From Roseithermus sacchariphilus (GTDB lineage: Bacteria; Bacteroidota; Rhodothermia; Rhodothermales; MEBIC09517), in NCBI GenBank assembly GCA_003285105.1, contig CP030158.1, positions 1,650,501-1,714,500 of the forward strand: a stretch of DNA of 64,000 nucleotides, given 5' to 3'. Shown here piece after piece: positions 25,546 to 33,535 of the stretch (its first letter is position 1; each line of letters starts with the position of its first letter). Both the position numbers and the translations under genes were made by a program. The notes beneath the pieces were generated by a model, which saw only the letters and a list, made by a program, of their open reading frames with translations, was not told where the DNA came from and ran no database searches.

Positions 25546-26952
25546 TCAGTCCCCGATGCGCGGGGCGAGCCGGTCCGGCACGGGCGGGATGGAGGCACGC
25601 AGCCGCTCGGCCTCGGCCACGAGGTCGGCGACGACCTCCGGGTAGCGCGCGGCGACGTTGTACTGCTCGCCGGGGTCGTGCTCCAGATGGTACAGCTCGG
25701 GCGGGTCCGGCACGGTCGGTCCGGTGTCGTCGCGATAGGCGCTCTGTGTGATGAAGTGCGCCTTCCAGGGGCCTTTGCGGAGGGCGTAGAGCTGTGTGCC
25801 CCGGAAGTACGGCACGATTTCGCGGACGCGCTCGGCCTCGCCGCGCAGCAGCGGCAGCAGGCTGACGCCGTCGTAGATGCGGTCGGTGGGCAGCGGGACG
25901 CCCGCCATCGCGGCGGCGGTGGGCAGCAGGTCCATCGTCGTGGCCGGCGCCGTCGATACCGTGCCGGGGGCGATGGTGCCGGGCCACCAGGCGATGGCCG
26001 GCACGCGCAGGCCGCCTTCCCAGGTCGTCCCCTTGCCGTCGCGCAGCAGCCCGGCCGAGCCGCCGTGGTCGTCGTAGGCCAGCCACGGGCCGTTGTCGCT
26101 GGTGAAGACGACGAGCGTGTTCTCGGCCAGGCCCTGGTCGCGCAGCGTGGCGAGGATCTGCCCGACGCTCCAGTCGATCTCCTCGACGACGTCGCCGTAG
26201 CGCCCCCGTGGGCTGGTGCCTTCGAAGGCCTCGGAGGCGAAGAGGGGGACGTGGGGCAGGCTGTAGGCGAGGTAGATGAAGAAGGGGCGGGTGCGGTGCT
26301 GGCGGATGAAGGCGACGGCCTCCTCGGTGTAGCGCTTCGTGATGGTGTGCTGATCGGCGGGGCGCTCGACCACCTCCAGGTCGCGCAGGATGGGGACGTC
26401 CCAGTATTCGATGCTGGGGTTGCGCCAGATGTTCGGATCGGGCGCATGCAGGTCCTGATGCGGCACGGTCCGATCCATGTCGTTGCTATACGGGATGCCG
26501 AAGTAGGTGTCGAAGCCGTGGTGCGTCGGCAGAAACTCCGGGAGGTGGCCCAGGTGCCATTTGCCGATGGCGGCGGTGGCGTAGTTGCGTTGTTTGAGCA
26601 CCTCGGCGAGAGTCATTTCCTCGGCGGGCAGTCCCAGCTTCGAGTCGGGAAAGAGCACGCGGCGGCGGTCGCTGGCCATGCCGCTGCGCACGGGCAGGCG
26701 GCCCGTCAGCAGCCCGGCGCGGCTGGGGGTGCAGACCGAGGCGGCGGCGTAGAACTGGGTGAGCTTCATGCCGTCGGCCGCCATGCGGTCCAGGTGTGGC
26801 GTGCGGATGGTGGGGTGGCCGAACGTGCCGAGGTCGCCGTAGCCGAGGTCGTCGGCAAAGAGGATGATGAGGTTCGGCGGGCGTGGCGGCGGCGTGCAGC
26901 CGGCGAGCAGGATCAGCGGGAACAGCAGGGGCAGCACACGGCGGAGGCGCAT
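25546..26952 (-). CDS. Sulfatase lipoprotein
   Basis: A 468-residue sulfatase. MRLRRVLPLLFPLILLAGC is a lipoprotein signal with the acceptor cysteine at 19. The formylglycine motif CTPSRAGLLTGR has its convertible cysteine at residue 74. The metal-binding start LIILFADDLGYGDLG, GKWHLGHLPEFLPTHHGFD and FTSDNGPWLAYDDHGGSAG are typical of the arylsulfatase A branch. It would hydrolyse sulfate esters, probably on polysaccharides, at the periplasmic face. No polysaccharide-lyase or SusCD genes are adjacent. The long in-frame extension to 27405 crosses an intergenic region and is rejected. Confidence 0.92.
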   Translation of the reverse strand: MRLRRVLPLLFPLILLAGCTPPPRPPNLIILFADDLGYGDLGTFGHPTIRTPHLDRMAADGMKLTQFYAAASVCTPSRAGLLTGRLPVRSGMASDRRRVLFPDSKLGLPAEEMTLAEVLKQRNYATAAIGKWHLGHLPEFLPTHHGFDTYFGIPYSNDMDRTVPHQDLHAPDPNIWRNPSIEYWDVPILRDLEVVERPADQHTITKRYTEEAVAFIRQHRTRPFFIYLAYSLPHVPLFASEAFEGTSPRGRYGDVVEEIDWSVGQILATLRDQGLAENTLVVFTSDNGPWLAYDDHGGSAGLLRDGKGTTWEGGLRVPAIAWWPGTIAPGTVSTAPATTMDLLPTAAAMAGVPLPTDRIYDGVSLLPLLRGEAERVREIVPYFRGTQLYALRKGPWKAHFITQSAYRDDTGPTVPDPPELYHLEHDPGEQYNVAARYPEVVADLVAEAERLRASIPPVPDRLAPRIGD

Positions 26953-27181
26953 GACGGAGGCGGGCTGGATGGGAGAAAACCGGCACCCCGGATAATCCTG
27001 CTTCCGCCGGAGAGGAGCAAGGAGCGGCTCACAGCGCCCGGAAGCCGGAGCGAGTGACGATGCTATCGACGGGGAGCCATTCCATCTCCCCCCGGCCGGA
27101 TCTATATCAAGCTCATAACCACTCCAGCCTTCGCGTTCAGCCTGTGCGTGCCTGATAGAGGCAGGGAGGGCAGGCATCCCT

Positions 27182-28051
27182 TCATGACGTGCCGGCGAAC
27201 GTGGCGGACCGGATCGCGAAGGTCGCGGCCTCATCGGAATTGAAGCGGTCCGTTCCGTACCACCAGCCGCCGCTGAGACGTGTGGGTATCGTGATTCCTT
27301 CAAAGGTGGCGTCTTCCTCAACGGCAAATCCGTAAGGGAGAAGCCGGGGGGATGGCACGCCGGCATCACCCCAGCGGTCGAGCGTAACCTCATGAAGCCT
27401 TCCATCCGGCCCGACGTAGATCGTCACGGCAACAGCCTCGCCATCGACCGCGAGTGTGAACCGGGCGCGATCGGCGTCTACGGCCTCCCACGTCACGCCC
27501 GGCCCGACGAGTGTAGTGGGACACCAGACCGCTTCGCCGATGAGCCGCCCGCGCGACGAGCGCGTGATATCCTCGCCACCGCCGAGCGGCATCGGGACGA
27601 GGCCGAGCACGTCCACGTGGACCCCACCGTCCTTCTCGAAGTAGTGGTCGCGCACGCGGACGGGCAGGCCGAACATGCGGGCGTGGGCTGTCCAGATGAA
27701 GCCACGACGCGGCGCGAGTACTTCTTCTGCCGTGAGCGCCACTTGTGGGCCGCCCGGGTTGGGCGTCATCGTCCCCTCCATCTGAAGGCGGACTGCCGGA
27801 GCCAGCGGCGTGCCGGGCGCGATCGCGTGGAGCAGGTATCGACGAGCGGGTTCGGGTAGATCGGCCACCAACGCGGGCGAAAACACGTCCAGATCAGTTG
27901 CTGATGGCGTGAACAGGTCTTGCGCGACACGCTCGAAGCTGCGATCTCCGATGAAGCGACGCACGCCGAGCACAGCACCCACGAGAACGGTGCCTCCGGC
28001 TAGAGCAAGCATCCAGAAGTGAGCGCGGCGAGAGGTCGGGAGTGCATTCAT
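27182..28051 (-). CDS. DUF6544-type protein
   Basis: A 289-residue protein with an N-terminal membrane anchor (FWMLALAGGTVLVGAVLGV). The body matches the DUF6544/DUF6920 type: ADLPEPARRYLLHAIAPGTPLAPAVRLQMEG, then APRRGFIWTAHARMFGLPVRVRDHY, GGGEDITRSSRGRLIGEAVWCPT and GFAVEEDATFEGITIPTRLSGGWW. These proteins look like lipid- or ligand-binding antiparallel folds; the function is unknown. The start ATG is at 28051, next to the divergent small ORF at 28078. The 230 bp between this gene and the sulfatase show nothing notable. Confidence 0.8.
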   Translation of the reverse strand: MNALPTSRRAHFWMLALAGGTVLVGAVLGVRRFIGDRSFERVAQDLFTPSATDLDVFSPALVADLPEPARRYLLHAIAPGTPLAPAVRLQMEGTMTPNPGGPQVALTAEEVLAPRRGFIWTAHARMFGLPVRVRDHYFEKDGGVHVDVLGLVPMPLGGGEDITRSSRGRLIGEAVWCPTTLVGPGVTWEAVDADRARFTLAVDGEAVAVTIYVGPDGRLHEVTLDRWGDAGVPSPRLLPYGFAVEEDATFEGITIPTRLSGGWWYGTDRFNSDEAATFAIRSATFAGTS

Positions 28052-28077
28052 GGCGAAGTATAGATCGGGTGGTCGGG

Positions 28078-28497
28078 ATGGGAGATTCCTTTACGTCTCG
28101 TTCCATTTCTGCCCAAGCCAGTGGTGGGGAGGGAGGAGGAGGCATTACCAATAAGCACCCTCACACGGGTTGGGGAGCGCCCAATGCCTCGTGTGCTGTA
28201 GGGGGGCTGTGCGGCGTCTATATAAGTGGTCCTGGTATCATTGAGACCGCCGGCTATTACACTTACACGGCTCAGCGGCGGGGCCACACTGAGGCCCCTG
28301 TCAGCTATTCCTGGAACACCGGAGCAACCAGCAGTTCCATAACGGTGTATCTTGCACCGAACGCAGGCAGTGAGCAGTATATAACGTACGAGGTAACGGT
28401 GACTGATCAAATTACGGGTCAGGCGTACACGGATGTACAAACGGTCATCGTGCGAAAGATTGGAGATTCGTGCGGCTCCGGCATCACCTGCGGGTAG
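28078..28497 (+). CDS. Orphan small protein with Ig-like domain
   Basis: A 139-residue reading frame. After a glycine-rich start it contains YISGPGIIETAGYYTYTA, VSYSWNTGATSSSITVYL and YITYEVTVTDQITGQAYTDVQTVIV, an arrangement like one PKD/Ig-like beta-sandwich domain of the kind used as a repeat in bacterial surface proteins. No signal peptide is seen. Base composition is visibly lower in G+C than in the neighbours. It may be a relic of a larger surface protein or a transferred fragment. A GTG start at 28042 is also possible. No family is recognised with certainty. Confidence 0.5.
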   Translation: MGDSFTSRSISAQASGGEGGGGITNKHPHTGWGAPNASCAVGGLCGVYISGPGIIETAGYYTYTAQRRGHTEAPVSYSWNTGATSSSITVYLAPNAGSEQYITYEVTVTDQITGQAYTDVQTVIVRKIGDSCGSGITCG

Positions 28498-28619
28498 TCT
28501 CCACCGGACGAGGCTCTTTCCAGGCTCGTCTGCCCCCTATCCCGGGTATGTCTCACCGGCACGAGGCCGACGAGCCGGGCCTGTTCATCGTGCTTTACGA
28601 TTCGTGAAGGACTAGGATT

Positions 28620-29891
28620 ATGCGGCTCAGCAATCCTGTGATTGGCATGTGGCGTCTTGCAAGGCTGGCGCTGTTCCTGGCAGTTCCCGTCCTCCTTGCC
28701 GCCTGCGATACAAACGCGGGCCAGTATCCCCCGTACACCTTGACTGGCAACGGTGATTTCTTCGGCAACAAGGTGGCCGCCCACGGTGCCTTCGCCGTGG
28801 TGGGCGCCAACCAGGAGTCCACCACGGCCGAACAGGCCGGCGCTGCCTACGTCTTCACCACCTCTGACGGGATCGTCTGGCAGCGCATGCAGCGGCTGGC
28901 TCCGGAAAGGAGTCGGGAGCGCGATGATTTCGCGTGGTCGCTCGACATGCACGGGACGCAGATCGTCGTGGGGGCGCCGGGAGAGAACCAGGAGAAGGGC
29001 GCGGCCTATGTGTTCGAATACGACGGGGCGACGTGGGTGCAGACGGCCCGCCTGGCTCCTGAGGGCGTGCTACGCGGTGACCGCTTCGGATCCTCCGTAG
29101 CCATTGACTCCGATCGATTGCTCATTGGCGCCCACTTAAAGGACAGGTCGCATCCCGACTCAGCGGAGTTGCTACGAGGAGCAGGCGTCGTGTACTACTT
29201 TGAGCGTCAGGAGGGGCGGTGGGTCCTGCGGCAGGAGATCGAACCAGAGGACCCTGCCGCCTTCAAGGCGTTTGGTGCCGCCCTGGACCTTCACGGCGAT
29301 CAGGTCATCGTGGGTGCGATGGGCGATGGAAAGGTCAATGCTATCACGGACGGTCCCGGAGCGGCCTATGTGTTTACACTCCGAGGTGGGGCCTGGCAAC
29401 AAACAGCCAAGCTGGTGGCTCCCGCACCAGACCCGAAATCCCAGTATGGCAATGCCGTCGGCATCACCGACGAGCGGGCCGTGGTGAGCGCGTTTGGGTT
29501 CGACTATGACGGTTTCAACAGTGCCGGGGCGCTATTCACCTATGCTCGCACCGGCGATGCGTGGCGCTTCGACAGCCGGCTCACGCCCTCTGATGCCGAG
29601 AACTACGCCTATTTCGGCGAACAGGTCACCATATATGACAACCGGGTGGCGAGTGCTTCGATCTTCAAGAACGAAGGGGCAGGTGTGGTCTATCTCTTCG
29701 AAGCGCAGGAGGAGACCTGGGTGGAAGTGGCGCAACTGGAGGCACCCGAGCCCTCCCCGTCGGACTTCTTTGGGGAAGACGTGGCGTTGACCGAGGAGCA
29801 CCTGGTCGTGGGAGCGCCGGGGACTGACGGCGACAAAGGGGTGGCGTACGTGCTCAGACGAGACGGAACGGGGTGGGTCTACCCCGAGTAG
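28620..29891 (+). CDS. FG-GAP repeat lipoprotein
   Basis: A 423-residue protein. The signal LALFLAVPVLLAACDT places the lipoprotein cysteine at residue 29. The rest is a series of about seven FG-GAP-type repeats, each with a phrase such as FGNKVAAHGAFAVVGANQE, FGSSVAIDSDRLLIGAHLK, FGAALDLHGDQVIVGAMGD or FGEDVALTEEHLVVGAPGT followed by an AAYVF/VYLF strand. This predicts a beta-propeller on the cell surface or in the periplasm, perhaps in adhesion. It follows the orphan Ig-like ORF by 122 bp in a locally lower-GC region. No substrate can be proposed. Confidence 0.85.
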   Translation: MRLSNPVIGMWRLARLALFLAVPVLLAACDTNAGQYPPYTLTGNGDFFGNKVAAHGAFAVVGANQESTTAEQAGAAYVFTTSDGIVWQRMQRLAPERSRERDDFAWSLDMHGTQIVVGAPGENQEKGAAYVFEYDGATWVQTARLAPEGVLRGDRFGSSVAIDSDRLLIGAHLKDRSHPDSAELLRGAGVVYYFERQEGRWVLRQEIEPEDPAAFKAFGAALDLHGDQVIVGAMGDGKVNAITDGPGAAYVFTLRGGAWQQTAKLVAPAPDPKSQYGNAVGITDERAVVSAFGFDYDGFNSAGALFTYARTGDAWRFDSRLTPSDAENYAYFGEQVTIYDNRVASASIFKNEGAGVVYLFEAQEETWVEVAQLEAPEPSPSDFFGEDVALTEEHLVVGAPGTDGDKGVAYVLRRDGTGWVYPE

Positions 29892-29911
29892 TCCTGCCGG
29901 CATTTGGTGCG

Positions 29912-30550
29912 TCAGCCTTCCGGCGAGTGATCCCAGATGAAGGGCCGGACGACGAGCCACAGCAGCGGCGGCACGAGGGCGCTGAGGACGAGCGCCAGCA
30001 CCGGCCGGTCGGCTCCCGCGTAGCCGAGGGCGGCGAACGTGAAGCCCACCGGCACGGCGCCGCAGGCGAGGGCCAGGTGAAAGCGCCCGGCCGGCATCCG
30101 CGTCAGCCCCGCCAGGCAGGCGATGACCTCGGGCAGGACCGGCAGCCAACGCGAGGCCACGACGAGCCACCCGCCGACGCGTTCGAACAACCGCTCGCCC
30201 CGGGCCAGGTCGGCCTCGCCGAGGAGGCGACGGGCGGCTCCGCGCCCGAGGCCCCGGCAGAGCCCGTAGGCCACCGACCCGGCCAGAAACGAGCCCGCCG
30301 CGCTGATCAGCCCACCGGCGACGGGTCCATACAGCAGCCCGAGGGCGGTCATGACGACGCTGGCCGGGATGGGCAGCAGCAGGTCGCCCACGAGCAGCGC
30401 CAGTGCGGCCGCCCAGGCCCAGCGGCCGTACGCGCCGAGCCAGGCCGTGATGCCGGCGTGGGAGAACGTCGCTTCCAGCGCGTCGCCCCAGAGGAAAAAC
30501 GGGATCAGAAACAGCACAGCCAGGCCGAGAAAGAGCCAGAGGAGACGCAT
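29912..30550 (-). CDS. VTT-domain membrane protein (TVP38/TMEM64-like)
   Basis: A 212-residue integral membrane protein with about five hydrophobic segments. The segment LALLVGDLLLPIPASVVMTALGLLYGPVAGGLISAAGSFLAGSVAY matches the VTT/DedA-related domain, and WLPVLPEVIACLAGLTRMPAGRFHLALACGAVP matches its second half. Family members include DedA and TVP38/TMEM64 proteins, implicated in lipid transport across membranes. Its 3' end is convergent with the FG-GAP gene, 20 bp away, and it lies downstream of tldD on the same strand. Confidence 0.85.
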   Translation of the reverse strand: MRLLWLFLGLAVLFLIPFFLWGDALEATFSHAGITAWLGAYGRWAWAAALALLVGDLLLPIPASVVMTALGLLYGPVAGGLISAAGSFLAGSVAYGLCRGLGRGAARRLLGEADLARGERLFERVGGWLVVASRWLPVLPEVIACLAGLTRMPAGRFHLALACGAVPVGFTFAALGYAGADRPVLALVLSALVPPLLWLVVRPFIWDHSPEG

Positions 30551-30624
30551 GGGACAGCGGGCTGTAGGCTGGGGGTCGTTAGCTGTCGGCGCTTGACGGG
30601 GGCGCGGCGTGGTTAGCTTCCCAT

Positions 30625-30645
30625 AGCCAGCAGCCAGCAGCCAGC
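30625..30645. repeat. Heptamer array (AGCCAGC x3)
   Basis: Three exact copies of AGCCAGC shortly after the tldD stop codon, in the gap before the VTT gene. Confidence 0.6.
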
Positions 30646-30655
30646 AACGCTCAAA

Positions 30656-32098
30656 TTAGGCGTCCGTCGGCGCCGGGGCCACCGTCATCGCCTCGATCAG
30701 CACCGTGGGCATCCCCACCGAGATGGGCACGACCTGCCCGGCCTTCTTGCACAGCCCCCGGGCCGCCTCGACGTGGAGATCCCGTGCGATGCCGACGAGG
30801 CCGGCGAGGGCGTCCCGGCTGGTGCCGGTGATCTGCACGCCGGCCACCGGGTGGGTCAGCCGGCCGGCTTCGATGCGGCGGCCGGCTACGACGTCGAAGG
30901 CGAAGCGGCCGTCCGGGTGGGTGACGCCGTGGCCGATCTGCTCGACGTAGAGCCCGTCCGCCACGGCGGCGATGAGGGCGTCCGGGTCGGCGTCGCCGGG
31001 CCGGAGCAGCAGGTTCGTCATGCGGGGCAGCGGCGGGTAGCGGTAGTCCTGACGGCGGGCGTTGCCGGTGCGGGGTCGATCCAGGCGATCGGCCCAGAGG
31101 CGGTCGGTGAGCAGCCCGCGCAGGATACCGCGCTCGATGAGGGTCGTCGGGGTGGCCGGGGTGCCCTCGTCGTCGAAGGCCATCGAGCCGCGCCCGTCCG
31201 GCCACGTCGGATCGTCGACGAGGGTGACGGCCTCGCCGGCGACGGCGCCGCCCTCCCAGCCGGCCAGCGGCGAGCGGCCGGCGGCGACCACGTCGGCTTC
31301 GAGCAGGTGGCCGACGGCCTCGTGCAGCCAGACGCCCCCCCAGCCGGCGGCCAGCACGACGGGCATCGTGCCGGCCGACATCGGCCGCGCCGCGGCGCGC
31401 TGCCGGGCCTGTTCGACGGCGGTGCGGGCCAGGTGCTCGGGTGGTTCGGTGAAAAAGTGCCCGAAGCCGCAGGCGCCGCCTCCCACCGCATGGGCCGTCA
31501 CGCTGCGCCCGTTGGCCCGCAGCGTCACCGCCACGCGCAGGCCGATCAGCAGCGAGGCTTCGGTGCAGAAGACGCCGGATGAGGTGGCCACGAGCGTGCG
31601 GCGCACGCGGTCGTGGTAGCGCACCTCGACCTGGCAGACGCGCTCGTCCAGGGCGAAGGCGGCATCGGCGGCGGCTTCGAGGAGGGCGGCTTTCTCCGAG
31701 GGGCGGATGCGGTCCGGGGCGTCATCGGGCAGGGCCGTGGCGTCGGCCAGGGTGGTCCAGGCCGCCGGGGCCGTCGTCGGGGAGGTGTACGGGATCCGGC
31801 GGGCGGCGTTGGTGGCCGCCGCGATCAGGCCGGCGGCCGAGACGTCGTCGGTGGCGGCGAAGCCCGCGTCCCCCCGGCCCAGCACGCGCAGGCCGGCGCC
31901 CTCCACGCGGCGTCGCCGGGCCGTCGTGCGGGGCGCGTGCAGGCGGCCGCCCCGCAGGCGCTGGTGCCGGGCGAGCCGGTGGTGGCAGGTCTGCTCCACG
32001 AACAGATCCGCCCAGGTGCCGCCGGTGCCCAGCAGGTGCCGGAGCACGTCGGGTACCGCTTCGGCGATGGCGAGGGTGCGGTCCGCGAAGGTCGTCAT
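30656..32098 (-). CDS. tldD: TldD/PmbA family metalloprotease
   Basis: A 480-residue protein of the TldD/PmbA family. The zinc motif HEAVGHLLEAD (HExxxH type, distinctive of TldD) is in the middle. The flanking GGVWLHEAVGHLLEADVVAAGRSPL, FDDEGTPATPTTLIERGILRGLLTDRL and RMTNLLLRPGD are strongly typical, and the C-terminal VAGVQITGTSRDALAGLVGIARDL completes the fold. TldD with TldE/PmbA degrades unfolded peptides and matures some ribosomal peptides; no pmbA partner is in the window. It is 81 bp downstream of rodA on the same strand. Confidence 0.92.
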   Translation of the reverse strand: MTTFADRTLAIAEAVPDVLRHLLGTGGTWADLFVEQTCHHRLARHQRLRGGRLHAPRTTARRRRVEGAGLRVLGRGDAGFAATDDVSAAGLIAAATNAARRIPYTSPTTAPAAWTTLADATALPDDAPDRIRPSEKAALLEAAADAAFALDERVCQVEVRYHDRVRRTLVATSSGVFCTEASLLIGLRVAVTLRANGRSVTAHAVGGGACGFGHFFTEPPEHLARTAVEQARQRAAARPMSAGTMPVVLAAGWGGVWLHEAVGHLLEADVVAAGRSPLAGWEGGAVAGEAVTLVDDPTWPDGRGSMAFDDEGTPATPTTLIERGILRGLLTDRLWADRLDRPRTGNARRQDYRYPPLPRMTNLLLRPGDADPDALIAAVADGLYVEQIGHGVTHPDGRFAFDVVAGRRIEAGRLTHPVAGVQITGTSRDALAGLVGIARDLHVEAARGLCKKAGQVVPISVGMPTVLIEAMTVAPAPTDA

Positions 32099-32179
32099 GC
32101 CGGAGCCGGAAGCAGGGGCCTCCGCGGGAGGATGAACGCGCCGGCGACGCGGCTTGCGTCGGATCCCGCCGCCCGGCCG

Positions 32180-33445
32180 TCAATAGCCATAGATCGAGAA
32201 GTCGTCCCGGCGCATGTAGAGGCTCAGCACGATGGCGAGCATGCCGGTGTTGGCGAGCAAGGCCGAGCCGCCGTAGGAGAGGAACGGCAGCGGGATGCCG
32301 ATGACCGGCAGCAGCCCCGTTACCATCCCGATGTTGATGAAGATGTGGATGAGGTAGATGCCCGCCGCGCCCACGGCCACGAGCGTGCCGAAGGGGTGTT
32401 TCATCTGCACGCCGAGCCGGACGAGCCGGATCAGCAGGAAGGCGAAGAGCAGCAGCACGAGGGCCGTTCCCAGGAAGCCGAACTCCTCCCCGATGACGCT
32501 GAAGATGAAGTCCGTCGACTGCTCCGGCACGAAGCCGCCGCGCGTCTGCGTGCCCTGCATGAAGCCCTTGCCCGTCAGCCCGCCCGAGCCGATGGCCGCC
32601 TTCGACTGCACCAGGTGGAACCCGACGCCCTGCCGGAATTCCTCGGCCTCCGGGTTGGTGAACGACCGGATGCGGGCGACCTGGTAGGGCTGGAGCACGC
32701 GCGTCAGCAGGAGCGAGAGCGCCGCCACCGGTGCGGCGGTGAACAGCCCGGCAAAGATCGTCAGATGCCGTTCCCGGGTCGTCAGGTACATGCCCAGCGT
32801 GAAGGCCACGGCGAAGAGCGCGCCCGCCAGCTTCGACCAGATGGCGATGTAGCCGGCCAGCGCCGGGGAAACCACCAGCAGCACCGTGCTCAGCGGCAGG
32901 CCGCTCCAGAAGAGCATGATCGGGATCAGCCCGAAGAAGACGAGCGCCGTGCCGGTATCGTTTTGCAGGACGATCAGCACGCCCGGAATCACGATCAGGA
33001 CGACGGCCATCACGGCGTACCGGATGTTGTCGGCGCCGGGGCGTTTCGACGCCAGGAGCTGCGCGACGGCCAGCACCGTGCCCACCTTGGCCAGTTCCGA
33101 GACCTGCAGGTTCATCGGCCCGAGCGTGAGCCACGACTTCGCGCCGTTGATCTCCCGGCCGAAGAGCAGCGCCATCACCAGCAGCAGCAGCGAGCCGGCA
33201 TAGATGAAGAACGCCCCCGTCTGGTAAAACCGGACCGGCAGCAGCAGGGCCACGACGATCCCCACCACGCAGATCCCGGCCCAGGTCAGCTGCCGGCTGA
33301 AGTTTTGCCGGACGGTTTCGAGCAAGAACTCCGAGGCCGGCCCGTGGGTGGTGCTGTAGATGGCCGTCAGCCCGATTGCCACCAGCGCCAGCCACAGCAG
33401 CGGCGTCACGTAGTCCATTGTCCGGTACCAGGGCGTGGTGCGCAT
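32180..33445 (-). CDS. rodA: Rod shape-determining SEDS protein RodA
   Basis: A 421-residue SEDS family membrane protein with about ten segments. The signature regions are present: INGAKSWLTLGPMNLQVSELAKVG, QNDTGTALVFFGLIPIMLFW, GKGFMQGTQTRGGFVPEQSTDFIFSVIGEEFGF and LPVIGIPLPFLSYGGSALLANTG. It polymerises lipid II glycan strands in the elongasome together with PBP2. It lies directly downstream of mrdA with a 90-bp gap on the same strand, the standard pairing. The ATG at 33445 gives a normal length. Confidence 0.95.
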   Translation of the reverse strand: MRTTPWYRTMDYVTPLLWLALVAIGLTAIYSTTHGPASEFLLETVRQNFSRQLTWAGICVVGIVVALLLPVRFYQTGAFFIYAGSLLLLVMALLFGREINGAKSWLTLGPMNLQVSELAKVGTVLAVAQLLASKRPGADNIRYAVMAVVLIVIPGVLIVLQNDTGTALVFFGLIPIMLFWSGLPLSTVLLVVSPALAGYIAIWSKLAGALFAVAFTLGMYLTTRERHLTIFAGLFTAAPVAALSLLLTRVLQPYQVARIRSFTNPEAEEFRQGVGFHLVQSKAAIGSGGLTGKGFMQGTQTRGGFVPEQSTDFIFSVIGEEFGFLGTALVLLLFAFLLIRLVRLGVQMKHPFGTLVAVGAAGIYLIHIFINIGMVTGLLPVIGIPLPFLSYGGSALLANTGMLAIVLSLYMRRDDFSIYGY

Positions 33446-33535
33446 GGTGGGGGGGCGGGTCTGAGGGCGGGCGAGCGGGTCCGCGCACCGCAGGCGCGTA
33501 CGGGGGCCGGCCCGCGTGTCATCGCCTGCCGGGGG

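Noticed and set aside
28501-28540. Terminator-like GACGAG...CTCGTC hairpin after the Ig-like ORF
   Set aside because: The stem is only about six pairs and there is no T-tract; too weak to call.
30594-30620. TTGACG and TAGCTT resembling a sigma-70 promoter on the plus strand
   Set aside because: No plus-strand gene follows; both neighbours are transcribed in the other direction, so the match is probably chance.
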